DNA of 64,000 nt. Source: Salminus brasiliensis (lineage: Eukaryota > Chordata > Actinopteri > Characiformes > Bryconidae). Shown here in pieces: positions 1-24,043 of the stretch; within the stretch, counting starts at the first letter, position 1; every line of letters begins with the position of its first letter. The position numbers and the translations under genes were made by a program. A model generated the notes under the pieces. It ran no database searches, was not told the DNA's origin, and worked only from the letters and a program-made list of their open reading frames with translations. The stretch covers positions 26,680,625-26,744,624 of the forward strand of contig NC_132894.1 in NCBI RefSeq assembly GCF_030463535.1, in the 5' to 3' direction.

Positions 1-284
1 TAAGAATGAAAATCCAATTAGTCCTGTGTGAGGTGAAGAGTTGATTACTGTGATGACGAGAGAGAGGGAGAGAGAGGGAGAGAGAGGGAGAGAGAGGGAG
101 AGAGAGGGGAGGAGAGAGAGAGGGAGAGAGAGGGGAGAGAGGAGAGAGGGAGAGAGAGAGATGAGGAGAGGGAGAGGAGAGAGGGAGAGGGAGAGAGGGA
201 GAGAGGAGACGGAGAGGGAGAGAGAAGAGGACGGAGAGGGAGAGAGGGAGACGGAGAGGGAGAGAGGAGAGAGAGAGGGAGAGG

Positions 285-324
<40 letters not shown>

Positions 325-1630
325 GATGAGAGAGAGAGAGAGAGGGAGAGAGAGAGAGAGAGAGCAGAGAGAGGAGGAGAGAGAGAGAGAGAGAGAGAAG
401 AGAGGGAGAGAGAGGAGAGAGAGGAGAGAGAGAGGAGAGAGAGAGAGAGAGAGAGAGAGATTAAGGGCTTCTAGTTTCAGTGCATGTTTGAGATCTCCTC
501 TGGCAAGTCCAAATTCAGTTAGTGAGTGTGTATAAGCATGTGTGTTTGCTCATGCGTGCATGTATGCTGTCTGTGAGTGCTCATTTGTTTGCGTGTGTGT
601 GTGTGTAAGCTGCGCATGGTAGGCTTAGTGAGTAATGTGCATTGGTGTGCAGTCTTTTGTGGGGGAAGCAGAGGCTGGTTTATAAAGGCACTCTTTCAGT
701 CAGTGCAGCAGAGAGGCGAGACTGCCTGGCTGCCAGATAGCATCAATAGTCTTCAGGGGGGCCACTACCTCTCTCTCTTTCTCCTCTTTTCTCTCTCTCT
801 ATCTCTCTCTCTCTCTCTCTCTCTTTTGCACACTCTCTTTCGGTCATTAAAACCGTATGATCTGATGCATTATATGGCCTAGTATAAGACCACTATACAG
901 CACTATAAGGACCACGGGCAATTAATGTGGAGTCATAAAACAATGAGGGTAGATGATTATTATTATTATATGGGCTACACACTTCAGCACTCAGAGGCAA
1001 ACCCCAGTTCTGTGTGTTTTGTGTGATCTACCACTTTGTGGGCTGAGCTGTTGCTGCTCTTACACACTTCCATTTTACAATTAAAGCACTTGTTTGAAAG
1101 AAATTTCACAAATCGACTAAAACTGGTGTCATCCCTATGCCACATTAAAAGTCACTGAGCTCAGGAATAAGACCTATTCCACTGCCATTGTTTATCTATG
1201 AAGATCCTTATTTTTTATTATCAACCCATTATTATCAATGGGTGTGGCACAGGGTGTCTACATATTTGTCCATATAGTCTATCTTATATGATGCATATAA
1301 CTGGTTGTGATAATGTCCATAGTACAAGAAAATGTGTATTCGATTTGTATGTGGCTAAGATGATATGCTATTTGTACTTTTAGAGCTGTTAACAATAGTA
1401 CTCACTCTAGTACCTCACTGCTTGTGTACACCTGAGTGACATTATTTTACACAAATGAACAAATGAACAAATTATGGGCTTCATATAGTAAAATGTCCTG
1501 TAGCTATTTTAAGTGTGCTCAAATCATACCTACACGTATCTTATGTTTGTTAACTTTAGAATGGTAATGTTATTTGTTCCTACAGTCTACAAATCCAACT
1601 GTGTGTGTGTGTGTCTGTGTGAATGTGTAG
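1..1630. other. Non-coding DNA upstream of the first visible PHLPP2 exon
   Basis: This is probably an intron of PHLPP2, because the first exon at 1631 starts in the middle of the protein and a splice acceptor precedes it. It holds a long GA tract (58-460), a CT tract (about 769-824) and ordinary AT-rich sequence. I searched for the PH-domain or RA-domain exons expected upstream and saw none. The open frames over the GA and CT tracts come from the repeats. Confidence 0.6.
58..460. repeat. (GA)n imperfect purine tract, about 400 bp
   Basis: The tract is nearly pure A and G on the plus strand, built from GAGAGAGG/GGAGAGA units. All-purine strands of this length can form triplex (H-DNA), and such tracts are prone to replication slippage and poor assembly. 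It encodes a spurious Arg/Glu repeat frame that should not be read as a protein. Confidence 0.95.
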
Positions 1631-14035
<12,405 letters not shown>

Positions 14036-17000
14036 TGGGCGCAATAGTGCAGCACCATTTGACCATCTGTCTGAAATAGTGCCATATCGTGCAGGCAGGC
14101 ACGACTCCTCTTCCTGCCTGTGGAATATTCCAGTTCCTGTTCAGCTCTGTCATAGTGTGTGAAAGCCCTGCATGTGCTTGTGGTAACATCCCACCAACTA
14201 GGACTGGTCTGTGGTGAATCTGAGGAGGAGCAGACATGAAGAACAGGGAAATGCATTCAGATTTCAGGACCAATGAAATGAGGTCTTGGAAAAGATGGGC
14301 TGTCCCAGACCAAACCCCACAGCGCAAGCCTAGAATACCTCATAAACAACCTTGCAACCTGACTTGCTACATTGCCCTTTATGCCAGAAGACATTTGCTT
14401 AAGCAGGCTTTTATCATTTCAGTTTCTTCTTCACTGAAAGGTTACAGGGGCTAACCATGACCAAAAGGTAAGAAAAGTGCCTTTTGCAGATGGTTGTGGC
14501 TCTTCACTGGTCTGGTGTTTTTTCACTGTTACCCAGTAACGCCAACTCTTTCTTCTGCCCTCTTGTGGCTGTTGTGGTTGATTTAACTACTGTTGTCTGT
14601 CAGGATGACTAAATCATTCTGATAGATCATTGTCAGCTCCATCATTTGAAAGGAAAACCTTTCTTATGTGGAACAAACATGTTGTGGAGGAAAAAACAAA
14701 GCTCTCTCAATTTCGTCTGGTCTCCTCATTGGAGTGTCGATCAACCAATTGAAGCCATAGGGTAATGGAAGATTACAGGCCCTGCCTGTTTGGCGTACAT
14801 ATAACTCTCGGTCACTCTGGAACCCTCTGCACAATGGAAGAGAACAATGCATCCCACGTCATATTTAAACTGTGAAAGGGTCACAGTGGAGTGTTGGTAA
14901 GAGTGAGATCAGAAAGGAAAATACAAATTTTGACCTCTATGTGTCATATCACCGGTACATCCAGTTCACTGGGGAGGCATCATCATAGCTCAGTGGCTGA
15001 GCCCATTTTGGTGGGGATCAGAAAAGACCTCATTAACTTTGACTGAATTTACTATATGGTCTTGGGTTGCTAGGAATACTTGAAGTGTGCCATGAGAGAC
15101 TGGCTTAGAGCACCAATCCCTAAAGTGTTTAGGGAAAAAAATACTGTATATACTGATTGAAAATGACTGGGTTATTTTTCATCCTATATCTGAACCGGAA
15201 AACTGAACAACTAGTATTGTTTATGAAACATGATGAAATTGAATTTATTCTTTTTTTTTTTACCAAACAGTGTATGAAGTAATACATATGATACCCATGT
15301 CATATATTGTGCAGAGTGTGCTTCTGTGTGTGCGTGACACCAAGTCTTATTTCTGTCCCTTAATAATTTTTCTATTTTTTTTTCCTAGAGTAGGAAATGG
15401 AAGAGAACTGATACAATTACTATCTTTCAAATCAAGATGATATCTAGTGCTTTAGGTATCTTGAGTCAGAGCGATTTTTAGTTAGAGACCAATGGTGGAG
15501 TTTGCCAGAATAGACCAGTGTGCTCCTGGACTGAGGGGCCATCTGGTGGTGATCCATATAAACAGCATTCTTGCATACTGGTTTTGTACCTCTTGGGTTT
15601 GAGGAAGTATCCAAGTATACTGTTCTTCTTAATCTAATTCACATCAATTGCACTTCATTTTTATACTGGAAACAGTTTTTGAACAGTTTTGAAATTGTCT
15701 TTAAAACTAGATGAAGACAGTCATAATATGGATAAGTAAGACACCAGACTATCCAATTCACACTTACTCTGCCTCGCCTTTGTGTGACCTAACACTATAT
15801 GTTGCACTGCTAAACACACAAAAGAATGAATCTGTTCGGATCTGAAAGGGACATGCCACTATTTTTCATTAAATCAGATGTTTTTGCACTGGAGCAAAGT
15901 CATCTTCTCCATGTTCTACATAGAAGGCTCTTTGACTTCTGTATCAAGACTATGACCCTGACAAAAAGTTATCCAAGTGACCATCCATCCTGATAAGTAT
16001 TCTTGTGGGATATAAACAGTTTTAAATGTAATAAGCAGGGATGCTTTTACAAATGAGTCACTCTTTGGATGTGGTGACCTTGGATCAGTCTAAACACTAT
16101 ACTAAACACAGAAGGGTGAGGGGAGTGAGATTGGAATTTGAAGCTCACAAACATTCCACATGAACACTAGATAATCCCCTGCCTGTATCTGCACTTTGTT
16201 TAAGTATTATGTTTCGTCGTTGCATTTTAATCCATCCATTTAGCAAGACGTTTTTTTGGCATTTTCAGGATTATTTCTGTTCAAGTCGTGCCGACTGCAC
16301 ACTGTGCCAACACACTTTTGTTTTAAGACTTACTGTATTACACAGGTCAGTAGTGTCCTAATCTCTAAATACTTTACTTACAACAGGAAACTGATAGTCA
16401 CTTTTGCAGAAGTCGCTAATGTGGCTTTGCGGAGCTTTAGCAGGCTGCTTGTGGATTAAAAGACTTTTCACGTATAGCTGCAGACCAAATTCTGCTGTTT
16501 TTGTGCCAAAAGGGGTCATTTGTAAAAGGGATGTAGCAACCTAGAAAGGGGGTTTGAGCAACCCAGCATGACTAGTGTATTTTTTTTTTCTTTCTTTTTT
16601 TTCCCCTTCAGCTCTGCCATAGCCTTAAAAAAGGTTCATTGCAACTTACACTTCCCCACCTCCATCTCTTAGCCTTGTAGTCAAATGGGCAGTAATCATG
16701 TGTAAACACTAATTTGTATGTTAATGTCTCTTTACTCTATATTTATAAGAGCTGTTTCATTCTATTTAGACCAAACACAGAAATCATTTGCTCTGAAACA
16801 ATCTAATATTTTGTGTGCAAACTGAAATTATTCCCTGCCTAGACTGAACGTTCCACGGAGTATTATATAATTATGTTAAAGCTGAATTCCTGCATTTGAA
16901 AATATGACGGCTATTAATGGATCTTTTTTTTTGTGTTCCACATTTGAATTGGGAAAGATCTTGTACTACAAAAGCACTTTGTATATAGTTCAAGGAACCA

Positions 17001-18500
17001 GTACAAATATTAATATATTTGTGATAGCCTACACTGTATATTAGCTATTTGTTGAAATGCACATGCACTCATAGGCCTTGAGTTGTGATTGCTGTGGCTA
17101 CTTGTGGCCAAATATTATTCTCTAAGAGAAAGAACTTAATGGAAATATAATCTAATATGTATGAAAAGCGGTTCCATGTTGGGCGTGTTGTACAACTGAG
17201 AGAAAAGCATTTGTTTTCAGCTGAAGTAGGAATGGGTCAAAGCTCTCATGAGAAGGGATACTAATGATGCATTGCATTTTGATTTACTGTAATTGTGACA
17301 ACGAGGTAAGTAAGTGGTGCATTTGCCCATGCAGAAAGCTTGTTAGATGAAGTCAACTGCTTTCACCCAGACACAGTAGCTCAACATCTACAGGCACACT
17401 CGATTAACACAAGAAAACTTTCTTTTTGGTGCGTCATAAATGATACACACTAATACAGTACAGTACAAACATCTCCATCTTCATAGCATTACATCACAGT
17501 TGGCATGACGTTATCTGTTTACCTTCTTAAACATATATGCAAAACCTTGAAGAATCACCTGTACATATGTGTAACTCAGTGGCTGAGTTTGTGTGGCCTA
17601 AAGATTCATACAGGATGATGTGGGGAGAGTATTGGCACAACAGTGTGTGTGTAATGTGTGTTTGAATGTAAATGACCGTTGTTACGCACAGTGCGCTGCC
17701 GTTGTCTTATTGCTGTGTGATCTAGCCTTGTCATATAGTTGCTTATGGAACTTTAGCTTTTTAAGACTGCCTGCCTAGGTTTGGTATGTTCAGAATCTGT
17801 GTCCTTGTTTTGCCAAGACTGGACCAGTGTCGTACTTCCAAGTGCTTCGAGTTCCTCTAATCATTTGTGCTGTGTGCGTCCCCTAGCCAAATTCCGTTTG
17901 GTCTGTCTGCTTTGAGCATTTTCTGAGCGTTTCTGACTAAATTCTAGCCAATATTAATTTGCATACAGCCCGGGTTGAACAGTCAGATTTCACATTTGTA
18001 TTACCATCAAAGGACGAGATATATGGGATCATGGAAATAGTTAAAATTTGAGTGTTAGTGAGGAATGAGTGGCCACTGGTATATGTTGTGTGCACAAAGT
18101 TAAAATGAATGATGAAGAAATTCCCTTTAAAAGCCCTCGTGTAGGAGCATATGCCTACCATGTGTTCTGAATACAACTGCTACTTAGACATGTAGTATTT
18201 ACGTGCAAAGGCCGTTTATGCTGATGTAAGTAAGTGGGCCATACTAATAGTGTCTGTCTATATAGGTTTATTCTAAGGTGTTTAATTTAACCTTGAAATA
18301 TGTGAATCCGCTGTCTGTTTTCCTGCCTGTAAGTAACTATACTGCCTGAAAGGGACTGTGTTGGAACAAAGACCATGGGGTTGCTGATGCATCATGTGCA
18401 TTCTGGGTTTTTGGTTTTATTTTCGAAGAGATTTATTCCTTTGAATGTGAAAATATTTCTTTTTACTCATTTATGAGTTTACTCTTTTCCAAATGGCTTG

Positions 18501-18524
18501 TTCCGGACACACAGGGGTCCGGAA
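18501..18524. other. Perfect 8-bp stem hairpin in PHLPP2 3' UTR
   Basis: TTCCGGAC (18501-18508), an 8-nt loop, then GTCCGGAA (18517-18524): a fully complementary, GC-rich stem inside otherwise AT-rich 3' UTR. The role is unknown. Confidence 0.6.
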
Positions 18525-19164
18525 GATGTTTCCATTCATTTGACATGTGACCAAAGTTTGATCTCGCTATCATTTCTGTACATTCTTTTTTCTAGAGATG
18601 CTTGAATATTTTCTCTCAATGCCAAGAAGCTGAGGTTTATTTTTGTACTTCATAGGTTCATGCAAATTTATAGGCCCTTCAGTACAGAATCTAGAATTTA
18701 AGGTTCTATGGCAAACCATCACCCCCATTAAAAATTTTTTGGTTAGGATATTAATTATTAATGTATTTAATGTCAAAAGCATGCCCTATATAAATGATTA
18801 CATGTAATACAAATATATGAACATGTGATTACTTTGTATAAAATGACAAATGTTTATGTTTATAAGGCATTGTTTTAAATATCCAAAGCATAATGTATAT
18901 GATATTTTTATGTTTTTATTTTAGCATGCAGAAATCTGCTGAAGATTTTAATTTTGTCCTATTTAATGCGGTTAGTTATAGGATATTTGTTTTACTGATT
19001 TTGGTATAAGGCCTAAACGCGAGCACTTTTGCTGTTTGTCAACTAGACCTGTATTCCTTTGGATATTGAGGGCGAGTGTTGGCTCATTATTTCATTTGAG
19101 ATGCTGCTATGACTAGTTTTGAGCAGAAAAGCTGTATTTTTAATTAACTTTTCAGCAAAGTAGC

Positions 19165-19170
19165 AATAAA
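19165..19170 (+). terminator. PHLPP2: PHLPP2 poly(A) signal AATAAA
   Basis: A canonical AATAAA within tagcaataaaaatttatac, followed by TG/T-rich sequence (ctgtgaaatctgttttaag) that fits a downstream element. Cleavage is probably near 19185-19195. Confidence 0.65.
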
Positions 19171-19394
19171 AATTTATACTGTGAAATCTGTTTTAAGTCA
19201 TTTCTTTCAGAGAGGACAGAGTAAACCTACAGCATCTGTGCATCAGTGAAATATGACTTTGCTGTTACACTACAAAATGCTGGGTTAAAAACAACCCAAT
19301 CTGGGTTATATTTATCCCAGTGTTGAAATGTCTTTTCTTTTCTCAGCTGATTTACATTTATTGTCATTTATTGTCAATAATAATAATAATAATA

Positions 19395-19565
19395 ATGAAA
19401 GCAACCACCAGAAATACCACAGTAACCACTTTGAACAACATGTACAATTGTCTAGCAACCTCTTCAAACAGCATAGCAAATGCCTAGCAACCCAAAAGGT
19501 TTAACAACTGGAATAGCACAGCAACTGCATAGCAATGACACATCAACCACCTGTACACAGCAACA
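19395..19565. repeat. Degenerate AGCAACC-type tandem repeat
   Basis: Phrases such as gcaaccaccag, tctagcaacctc, cctagcaaccca and tagcaatgacacatcaacc recur at roughly 20-30 bp spacing. This is a loosely conserved minisatellite type often seen in fish intergenic DNA. Confidence 0.6.
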
Positions 19566-20736
19566 GCTTAGTAAAAAGATGTAATAGTGAAATATAATTT
19601 ATTTTAAAGAACAAATCAGTTATATAACAGTTGCCCAAAGTCTTAAGATGTGTATTCTTTACTACAACTTGCTTCACAACAACAAATTTACCAAACTCCA
19701 ACACAAAGGCTTCTTCTGTTCCTCCTAGGAGTGTAATAGTGCAGGTATTCGCACCGAACCATGAGGTCCAAACCACAGTGTGAACCCACTGCATTTTGTG
19801 CACTATTACACCCCTAGTTCCTGCAGTTGAAAAGAGGGTAATCCAGACATAACTCATGCTTTTAACAAAACTGGTGGACCAGCTTAGCTTGACCAGCACA
19901 GCATGTTTTTTTATTTGCATTTGATGGTTCAGTTGGTCTATCAGCATGACCAGTTGGTCATACTGGTCAACAACCTTGTCATGATGTTCAACCAGCTTGA
20001 ACTGGAAGTGGCCTTTTTGATTTTGTGAACAATCAGGACACGAGTAGAGTGCCCCTAAGCAAGGCTTACTTATCCCGAACTGTGGCCTGGCCCTGGAGCC
20101 AAGGCTGCCCACTGTACACCAGTAAGTGTGTGTTCACTGCACAGCTGGGTTAAATGCAGAAGGCAATGTCTTACATGCAGCACAAATGGTGACTGAGTGG
20201 TTGTTATTTTCTTCTTTAACTACTATTACAGCTAAACTGGCCAACCAGCTCGAGCTGGCCAGGTTGCTGTTTCTTTTAAAGCAGGGTAGGAAGGTACTGC
20301 CAGCAGTGTTGTAGGAATGACAAAACCATAGCAACAATCCAACAAAACTACCAACTTGGCTAAACCCAACATGCAGAGCACCAGTCATGAGGTTCATGGA
20401 GAGAATAACTGTCACAAAAAGTGTACTGTTAAATTAAATAAGTCACAGAATTTAAGTAAATTTAGCAAAATACTGTAAGCATGTCATTTGTGCATTTATA
20501 AAAAAATTAAACAAGCTTTGTATGATCTCGTTTAGATTGGCTTGGACTTGGATTTCATTTGACCATAATTTTTCCTGATGTGTTGCCTGGGTGCAGCAGT
20601 AAAAATAAATACATAAGTAAAAATAATTTATTACAAAGAATGTTTATTGAAAGTGTTTAAAAAAAGCTATGCCTGTAAATCTCTTATATAGTCTACATTT
20701 AAACGTACTTGTAACATGTAAAAGACATAAAAATAC

Positions 20737-20760
20737 GGGGGGGGGGGGGGGGGTCTGTGA

Positions 20761-20794
<34 letters not shown>
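20737..20794. repeat. Poly-G run followed by poly-T run
   Basis: Seventeen G (20737-20753), a short spacer, then about 31 T (20764-20794). Homopolymer length here is unreliable in any assembly. Confidence 0.95.
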
Positions 20795-20798
<4 letters not shown>

Positions 20799-21486
20799 AG
20801 TGCTACTGTAGCTTGGAATGCTCACATAAAAGCACTGGTTGATACAGTTCATGCACAGGTGAGTAAAAAGTAACATTCTGTCAGGTGCCATGATATCATG
20901 ATACAGTTCCCTTTCATTCCTGTTAACAGTGTTTGGCTGGACAATGTAAACAACATTTAACATGGTAAGCAAACATTTCCTTGATTTATTTTTCTATAGT
21001 TAAATAGTTTGATTTAATATCTAAACACTGTGGCAGTGTTATAAATCATAATTCACTACCCACAAAAAAACACTGTACTTACATCAACATCAATATCAAA
21101 ACATCAACCATTTAAACTAGAAGTACCAGTAATAACAGAGGTTATTTACATACCAGTTATTAAGGCACAGTAAACTAAAATAGCTTGTTAAAATCTGAAA
21201 GCTTAAAAAATTATTATGTACAAATGAATTACAAACAAAATGGGATACAATTAAAAAGGAAAATGTAGAATATGGCCCATTAAGACCACAACCCAACAAA
21301 CTCATTCATTTAAATGGTGTGTCATATTTACTTGCAAGTAGTAGAGGGGCAAAATGCAATGTCTGCGGTGGACAGAGGGTAAACAATTTTTTTTGGTATT
21401 TAATTGGAAGAAAAATAAAAATATGTTTGCTCTTACTGGGTGAGGGGATAAGGTTAGGTTCACTTGCTGGAGTGCAAAATTCAAAT

Positions 21487-21513
21487 TTTATTTTATTTTT
21501 TATCCATTTTATT
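21487..21513 (-). terminator. MARVELD3: MARVELD3 poly(A) signal cluster
   Basis: On the minus strand three AATAAA hexamers (21487-21492, 21492-21497 and 21508-21513) lie about 90-115 bp beyond the stop codon. The 3' UTR would then be short. Use is inferred, not shown. Confidence 0.5.
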
Positions 21514-21600
21514 TTTCTAAACATTTGAATACTGGAGAGAGTTGGGTCTGTGTCCTCTGGCCTTCCTACACAATTGCTCCACTACATACCTAGAAGTCTC

Positions 21601-22211
21601 TTACAAGTTGTTATCTTCCGCTTCCCTCTGTTGCTTGAGCTTCCTGACTGCTCGGAATGCTCGCACAGCAAGCACGGCACTTAAGAGGAAAGCTATGAAG
21701 CCAAGCACCCCAAAGATTCCTCCTGCTATGTCGGTCCCATTTAGACTACACTCAACACCCTTGAGGGCTTTGCTCTTGTACATGTCCTCTCTCTCCTTAC
21801 AGGTTGCGCTGTTGTACGTCTCTTGGAGCTTGATAAAGTAGAAGGCCACAGCAGGGATGTAACCCAGGCCTATTAGTCCATCCAGTAGAGCCTCAACCAG
21901 TAGTACCGCGGGCCAGCGGAAGGGCACTCTGAATAGCCCCAGCGCCAGCATAGCCAAAGCATAAGCCATCAGTGCCCCGCCACATGCCATGCTGAAGATG
22001 TAAGGGGGCAGCTTGAGCTGGTAGAAAAGCTCATCGAGCTGCTTTACTTTCGCTGCTTCCTGCGCTGTAAATGCCTGTGCACCCCCGTAATAGTAGTAAT
22101 AAAGCCCACCCAAGCTGGCAATGTCCTGATATTGTCCCTTGTTACTGTAGGGTACACCAGCACAGATGACGATTAGCATGTTTAAGAGGAATTCCATTAT
22201 TTGGCAAATGC
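21601..22211 (-). CDS. MARVELD3: MARVELD3 exon 3 (MARVEL domain and stop)
   Basis: On the minus strand the acceptor is cattcag|GC and the stop TAA is at 21603-21601. The first codon is completed by the G that ends exon 2, giving GICQIMEFLL. The extracellular loop contains SLGGLYYYYYGGA and FYQLKLPP. Four membrane segments and a short basic-acidic tail ending EAEDNNL follow. Confidence 0.95.
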
Positions 22212-22328
22212 CTGAATGGTTTCAAAACAAGGATAAAGATCATATCTTAGTCAACAATGAACAACATATTAAAGATCTACATGAATAATGAGCATGTCAT
22301 TAAAGGGTCCATATAGTGGAATCCAAAA

Positions 22329-22421
<93 letters not shown>

Positions 22422-23074
22422 CAGTATGTCAACAAACATTCACTTCGCAGTTGGCATGGGTTTGACTACGGTCTTATAACACAAGCTGACTTTTAGTAAT
22501 TGGAGTTTATCGCCTGCATGCCGATCATACTGTCAGCAAAGCTTGGATATGTTGGATATGGGTCCTTTAATTCAAGCTCAAATAGGTTGTCAAAATGAGA
22601 AAGTACGCATTCTCCTACCTCTGGATGTTGGAATATATCGTAGATTGTAAAGAGCCTGTCTGTGATTTGTCTCATAAGTCGATGTGTCTGTATACCTATA
22701 TAAACAATTCAATTGTGCCAATTTTAAGGGCCATTAAAGAAAATATTAAATATTTGATGACTTATTAAAAATTAGGATGAGCAGTGTTATTATGAACATG
22801 TTTGATAATAGTAAGATATGGTTAGATGTGTATTAGAGCTTTTTTTCTCTCACACTTCATGATGTTCATGGTGATGGGTGTCCTCATAGGCAGGTGTTTT
22901 CGGGTGCATATGCGTCCTCCTTTGTTTATCTCTGGGGTGTCTCTCCTCCTCATACTCGGAGCTCCTCTCCTCCCTGTATCTCTCATCACTCCGGTACTCT
23001 CTGTCTCTGTTCCTGTCCCTCTTTTCGTGGTAAGGATGGTTCTGGCTTCTGGATTGATGAGGCCAGTCAGGCAT
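21601..23074 (-). CDS. MARVELD3: MARVEL domain-containing protein 3
   Basis: MARVELD3 is a four-pass membrane protein of epithelial tight junctions, related to occludin and tricellulin. Three coding exons are read on the minus strand. The first encodes a charged, His-rich cytoplasmic N-terminus (start MPDWPHQSRS). The second is short. The last encodes the whole MARVEL domain: hydrophobic segments around MEFLLNMLIVICAG, IFSMACGGALMAYALAMLAL, VLLVEALLDGLIGLGYIPAV and IFGVLGFIAFLLSAVLAV. The motifs FYQLKLP, GYIPAV.FYF, CKER and KVRKLK-like RAVRKLK match recalled human MARVELD3. The total is about 298 residues, shorter than human (about 400) because the N-terminus is shorter. It lies tail-to-tail with PHLPP2, as in human. 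The exon 1-exon 2 junction is not settled (see findings). Confidence 0.9.
22331..22421. repeat. (TCTA)n(TA)n followed by poly-T in MARVELD3 intron 2
   Basis: Tetranucleotide TCTA units grade into TA dinucleotides, then 27 T. The layout resembles 7233-7314. Read on the minus strand it is an A-run followed by TA and TAGA repeats. Confidence 0.95.
22619..22687 (-). CDS. MARVELD3: MARVELD3 exon 2
   Basis: On the minus strand the acceptor is tatacag|AC and the donor CCAGAG|gtagga, 69 bp. In the frame that joins exon 3 correctly it reads TSTYETNHRQALYNLRYIPT then SRG, running into ICQIMEFLL. Human MARVELD3 has KYLCTGRACCQMLEVLLN at the matching place. A longer overlapping frame starting at an ATG (22675) is open across the donor but is out of phase with exon 3, so I reject it. 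Confidence 0.7.
22856..23074 (-). CDS. MARVELD3: MARVELD3 exon 1 coding part
   Basis: On the minus strand the acceptor tttaacag|TTAATTC at 23085 opens the exon. The ATG at 23074 is in a good context (CAACAATGCC). It encodes MPDWPHQSRSQNHPYHEK followed by an Arg/Asp/Glu-rich and His-rich stretch ending EDTHHHEHHE. The family's N-terminus is similarly rich in charged residues. The 3' end is uncertain: the visible GT choices (gtgtga or gtgaga) are in the wrong phase for exon 2. Confidence 0.75.
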
Positions 23075-23520
23075 TGTTGAATTAACTGTTAAACAATCAA
23101 TAAATGACCAAGTTAAAGTGATTGAGAGGTGTTAAAAGTAACGTACAGTCACTTTACAAAGCTAGACGGAACAGTGACCTGTGTGTTTGTACTGCAGATC
23201 AGGAGAACTTCTCTGGGGAAGCGGCTGGCTGAGATTTCAGACCTTTCTACTGTTTCAACAAGTCGCGTAACTTGTTGAAGACTTGGCTAATAACAAAGAA
23301 AAGGGTCAGGTCAGTTTATACCATTAGACATTCTCCAATCGTTCTCACTGGTTTCTGGTTTCAATCGTTTCCCCTATACCTGCTTAAATTGATCATTTAG
23401 GCCTTTTCCGGAGGCTAATGAACATTTTCTGACTTCGTACACGTAACAGGTCTGAATAAATCGAGGTAACCCCACATTATCTTCGGATAAAGCATTTTAA
23501 CACGACTAGTTTAAACCTAC

Positions 23521-23660
23521 CTCAGGACGTTTCTGCGAATTGTGTGATTTGTCTTGTTTAATTTATTAAAATGCTTCCTGTTCTTCTGTTTGTGTTTCTA
23601 TGCTCCTCCTCTTCACCTGTGACTCCGGACACCGCCTTCACCCAGTTCCTCACAGGGCTG
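23521..23660 (-). other. MARVELD3: Probable MARVELD3 5' non-coding exon
   Basis: On the minus strand a strong donor GTCCTGAG|gtaggt lies at 23521/23520, upstream of the first coding exon, whose acceptor shows it has a spliced leader. The upstream end of this exon is a guess; CpG-bearing sequence near 23600-23660 may be the promoter. Confidence 0.4.
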
Positions 23661-23991
23661 TCAGACTGCTTTAGCTTTAGCTAGTGTATTCATATTAGAG
23701 AACCAGTCCCAACAAGTCCAAATCTTATTAATAATTCATAAATTATTATCATCATTATTATTGTTCTTAATACTACAACTAATAATAATGCTAATAATAA
23801 TAATAATTATTATTATTATTATTACAACAGCTATAGAAAATCAGTTGACATATAAAATTCGAATTCTATCAATTCAGAATATACATTTTAATAATTAGTT
23901 AAAGCATATAATTAAACAAAGTACCAACAAAAAACAATTAATTAATGTTAACACGTGGTTTAATTAAAATAATTAAAATAATAATAATAAT

Positions 23992-24043
<52 letters not shown>

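Larger units (their letters stand above)
14036..19190 (+). other. PHLPP2: PHLPP2 3' UTR, about 5.1 kb
   Basis: No coding frame with family similarity is visible between the stop codon and a canonical poly(A) signal at 19165. The sequence is AT-rich and lacks obvious transposons, unlike the introns. It contains a Pumilio-type TGTATATA (16980-16987) and a perfect 8-bp hairpin (18501-18524). Long 3' UTRs are typical of PHLPP2. Shorter poly(A) choices upstream are possible. Confidence 0.7.
19191..21480. other. Intergenic region between convergent PHLPP2 and MARVELD3
   Basis: I see no gene. It holds a short (AAT)n, a degenerate AGCAACC-type repeat (about 19395-19565), a degenerate ACCAGCTT/AAGCTGGT repeat (about 19870-20275), a poly-G run (20737-20753) followed by a poly-T run (20764-20794), and AT-rich DNA. 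The 189-codon minus-strand open frame across 19543-20112 covers these repeats and shows no family I recognise. Part of the right end may be MARVELD3 3' UTR. Confidence 0.6.

Noticed and set aside
41-535. 164-codon Arg/Glu repeat frame
   Set aside because: It is the translation of a GA microsatellite, with no unique sequence, splice sites or family similarity.
19543-20112. 189-codon minus-strand frame between PHLPP2 and MARVELD3
   Set aside because: It covers degenerate AGCAACC and ACCAGCTT repeats, with no recognisable domain and no splice or promoter context.
22493-22675. 60-codon minus-strand frame beginning MRQITDRLFTIYDIFQ, briefly considered an EF-hand-type protein
   Set aside because: It overlaps MARVELD3 exon 2 in another frame, reads through a good donor, and the match to EF-hand proteins fails after a few residues.
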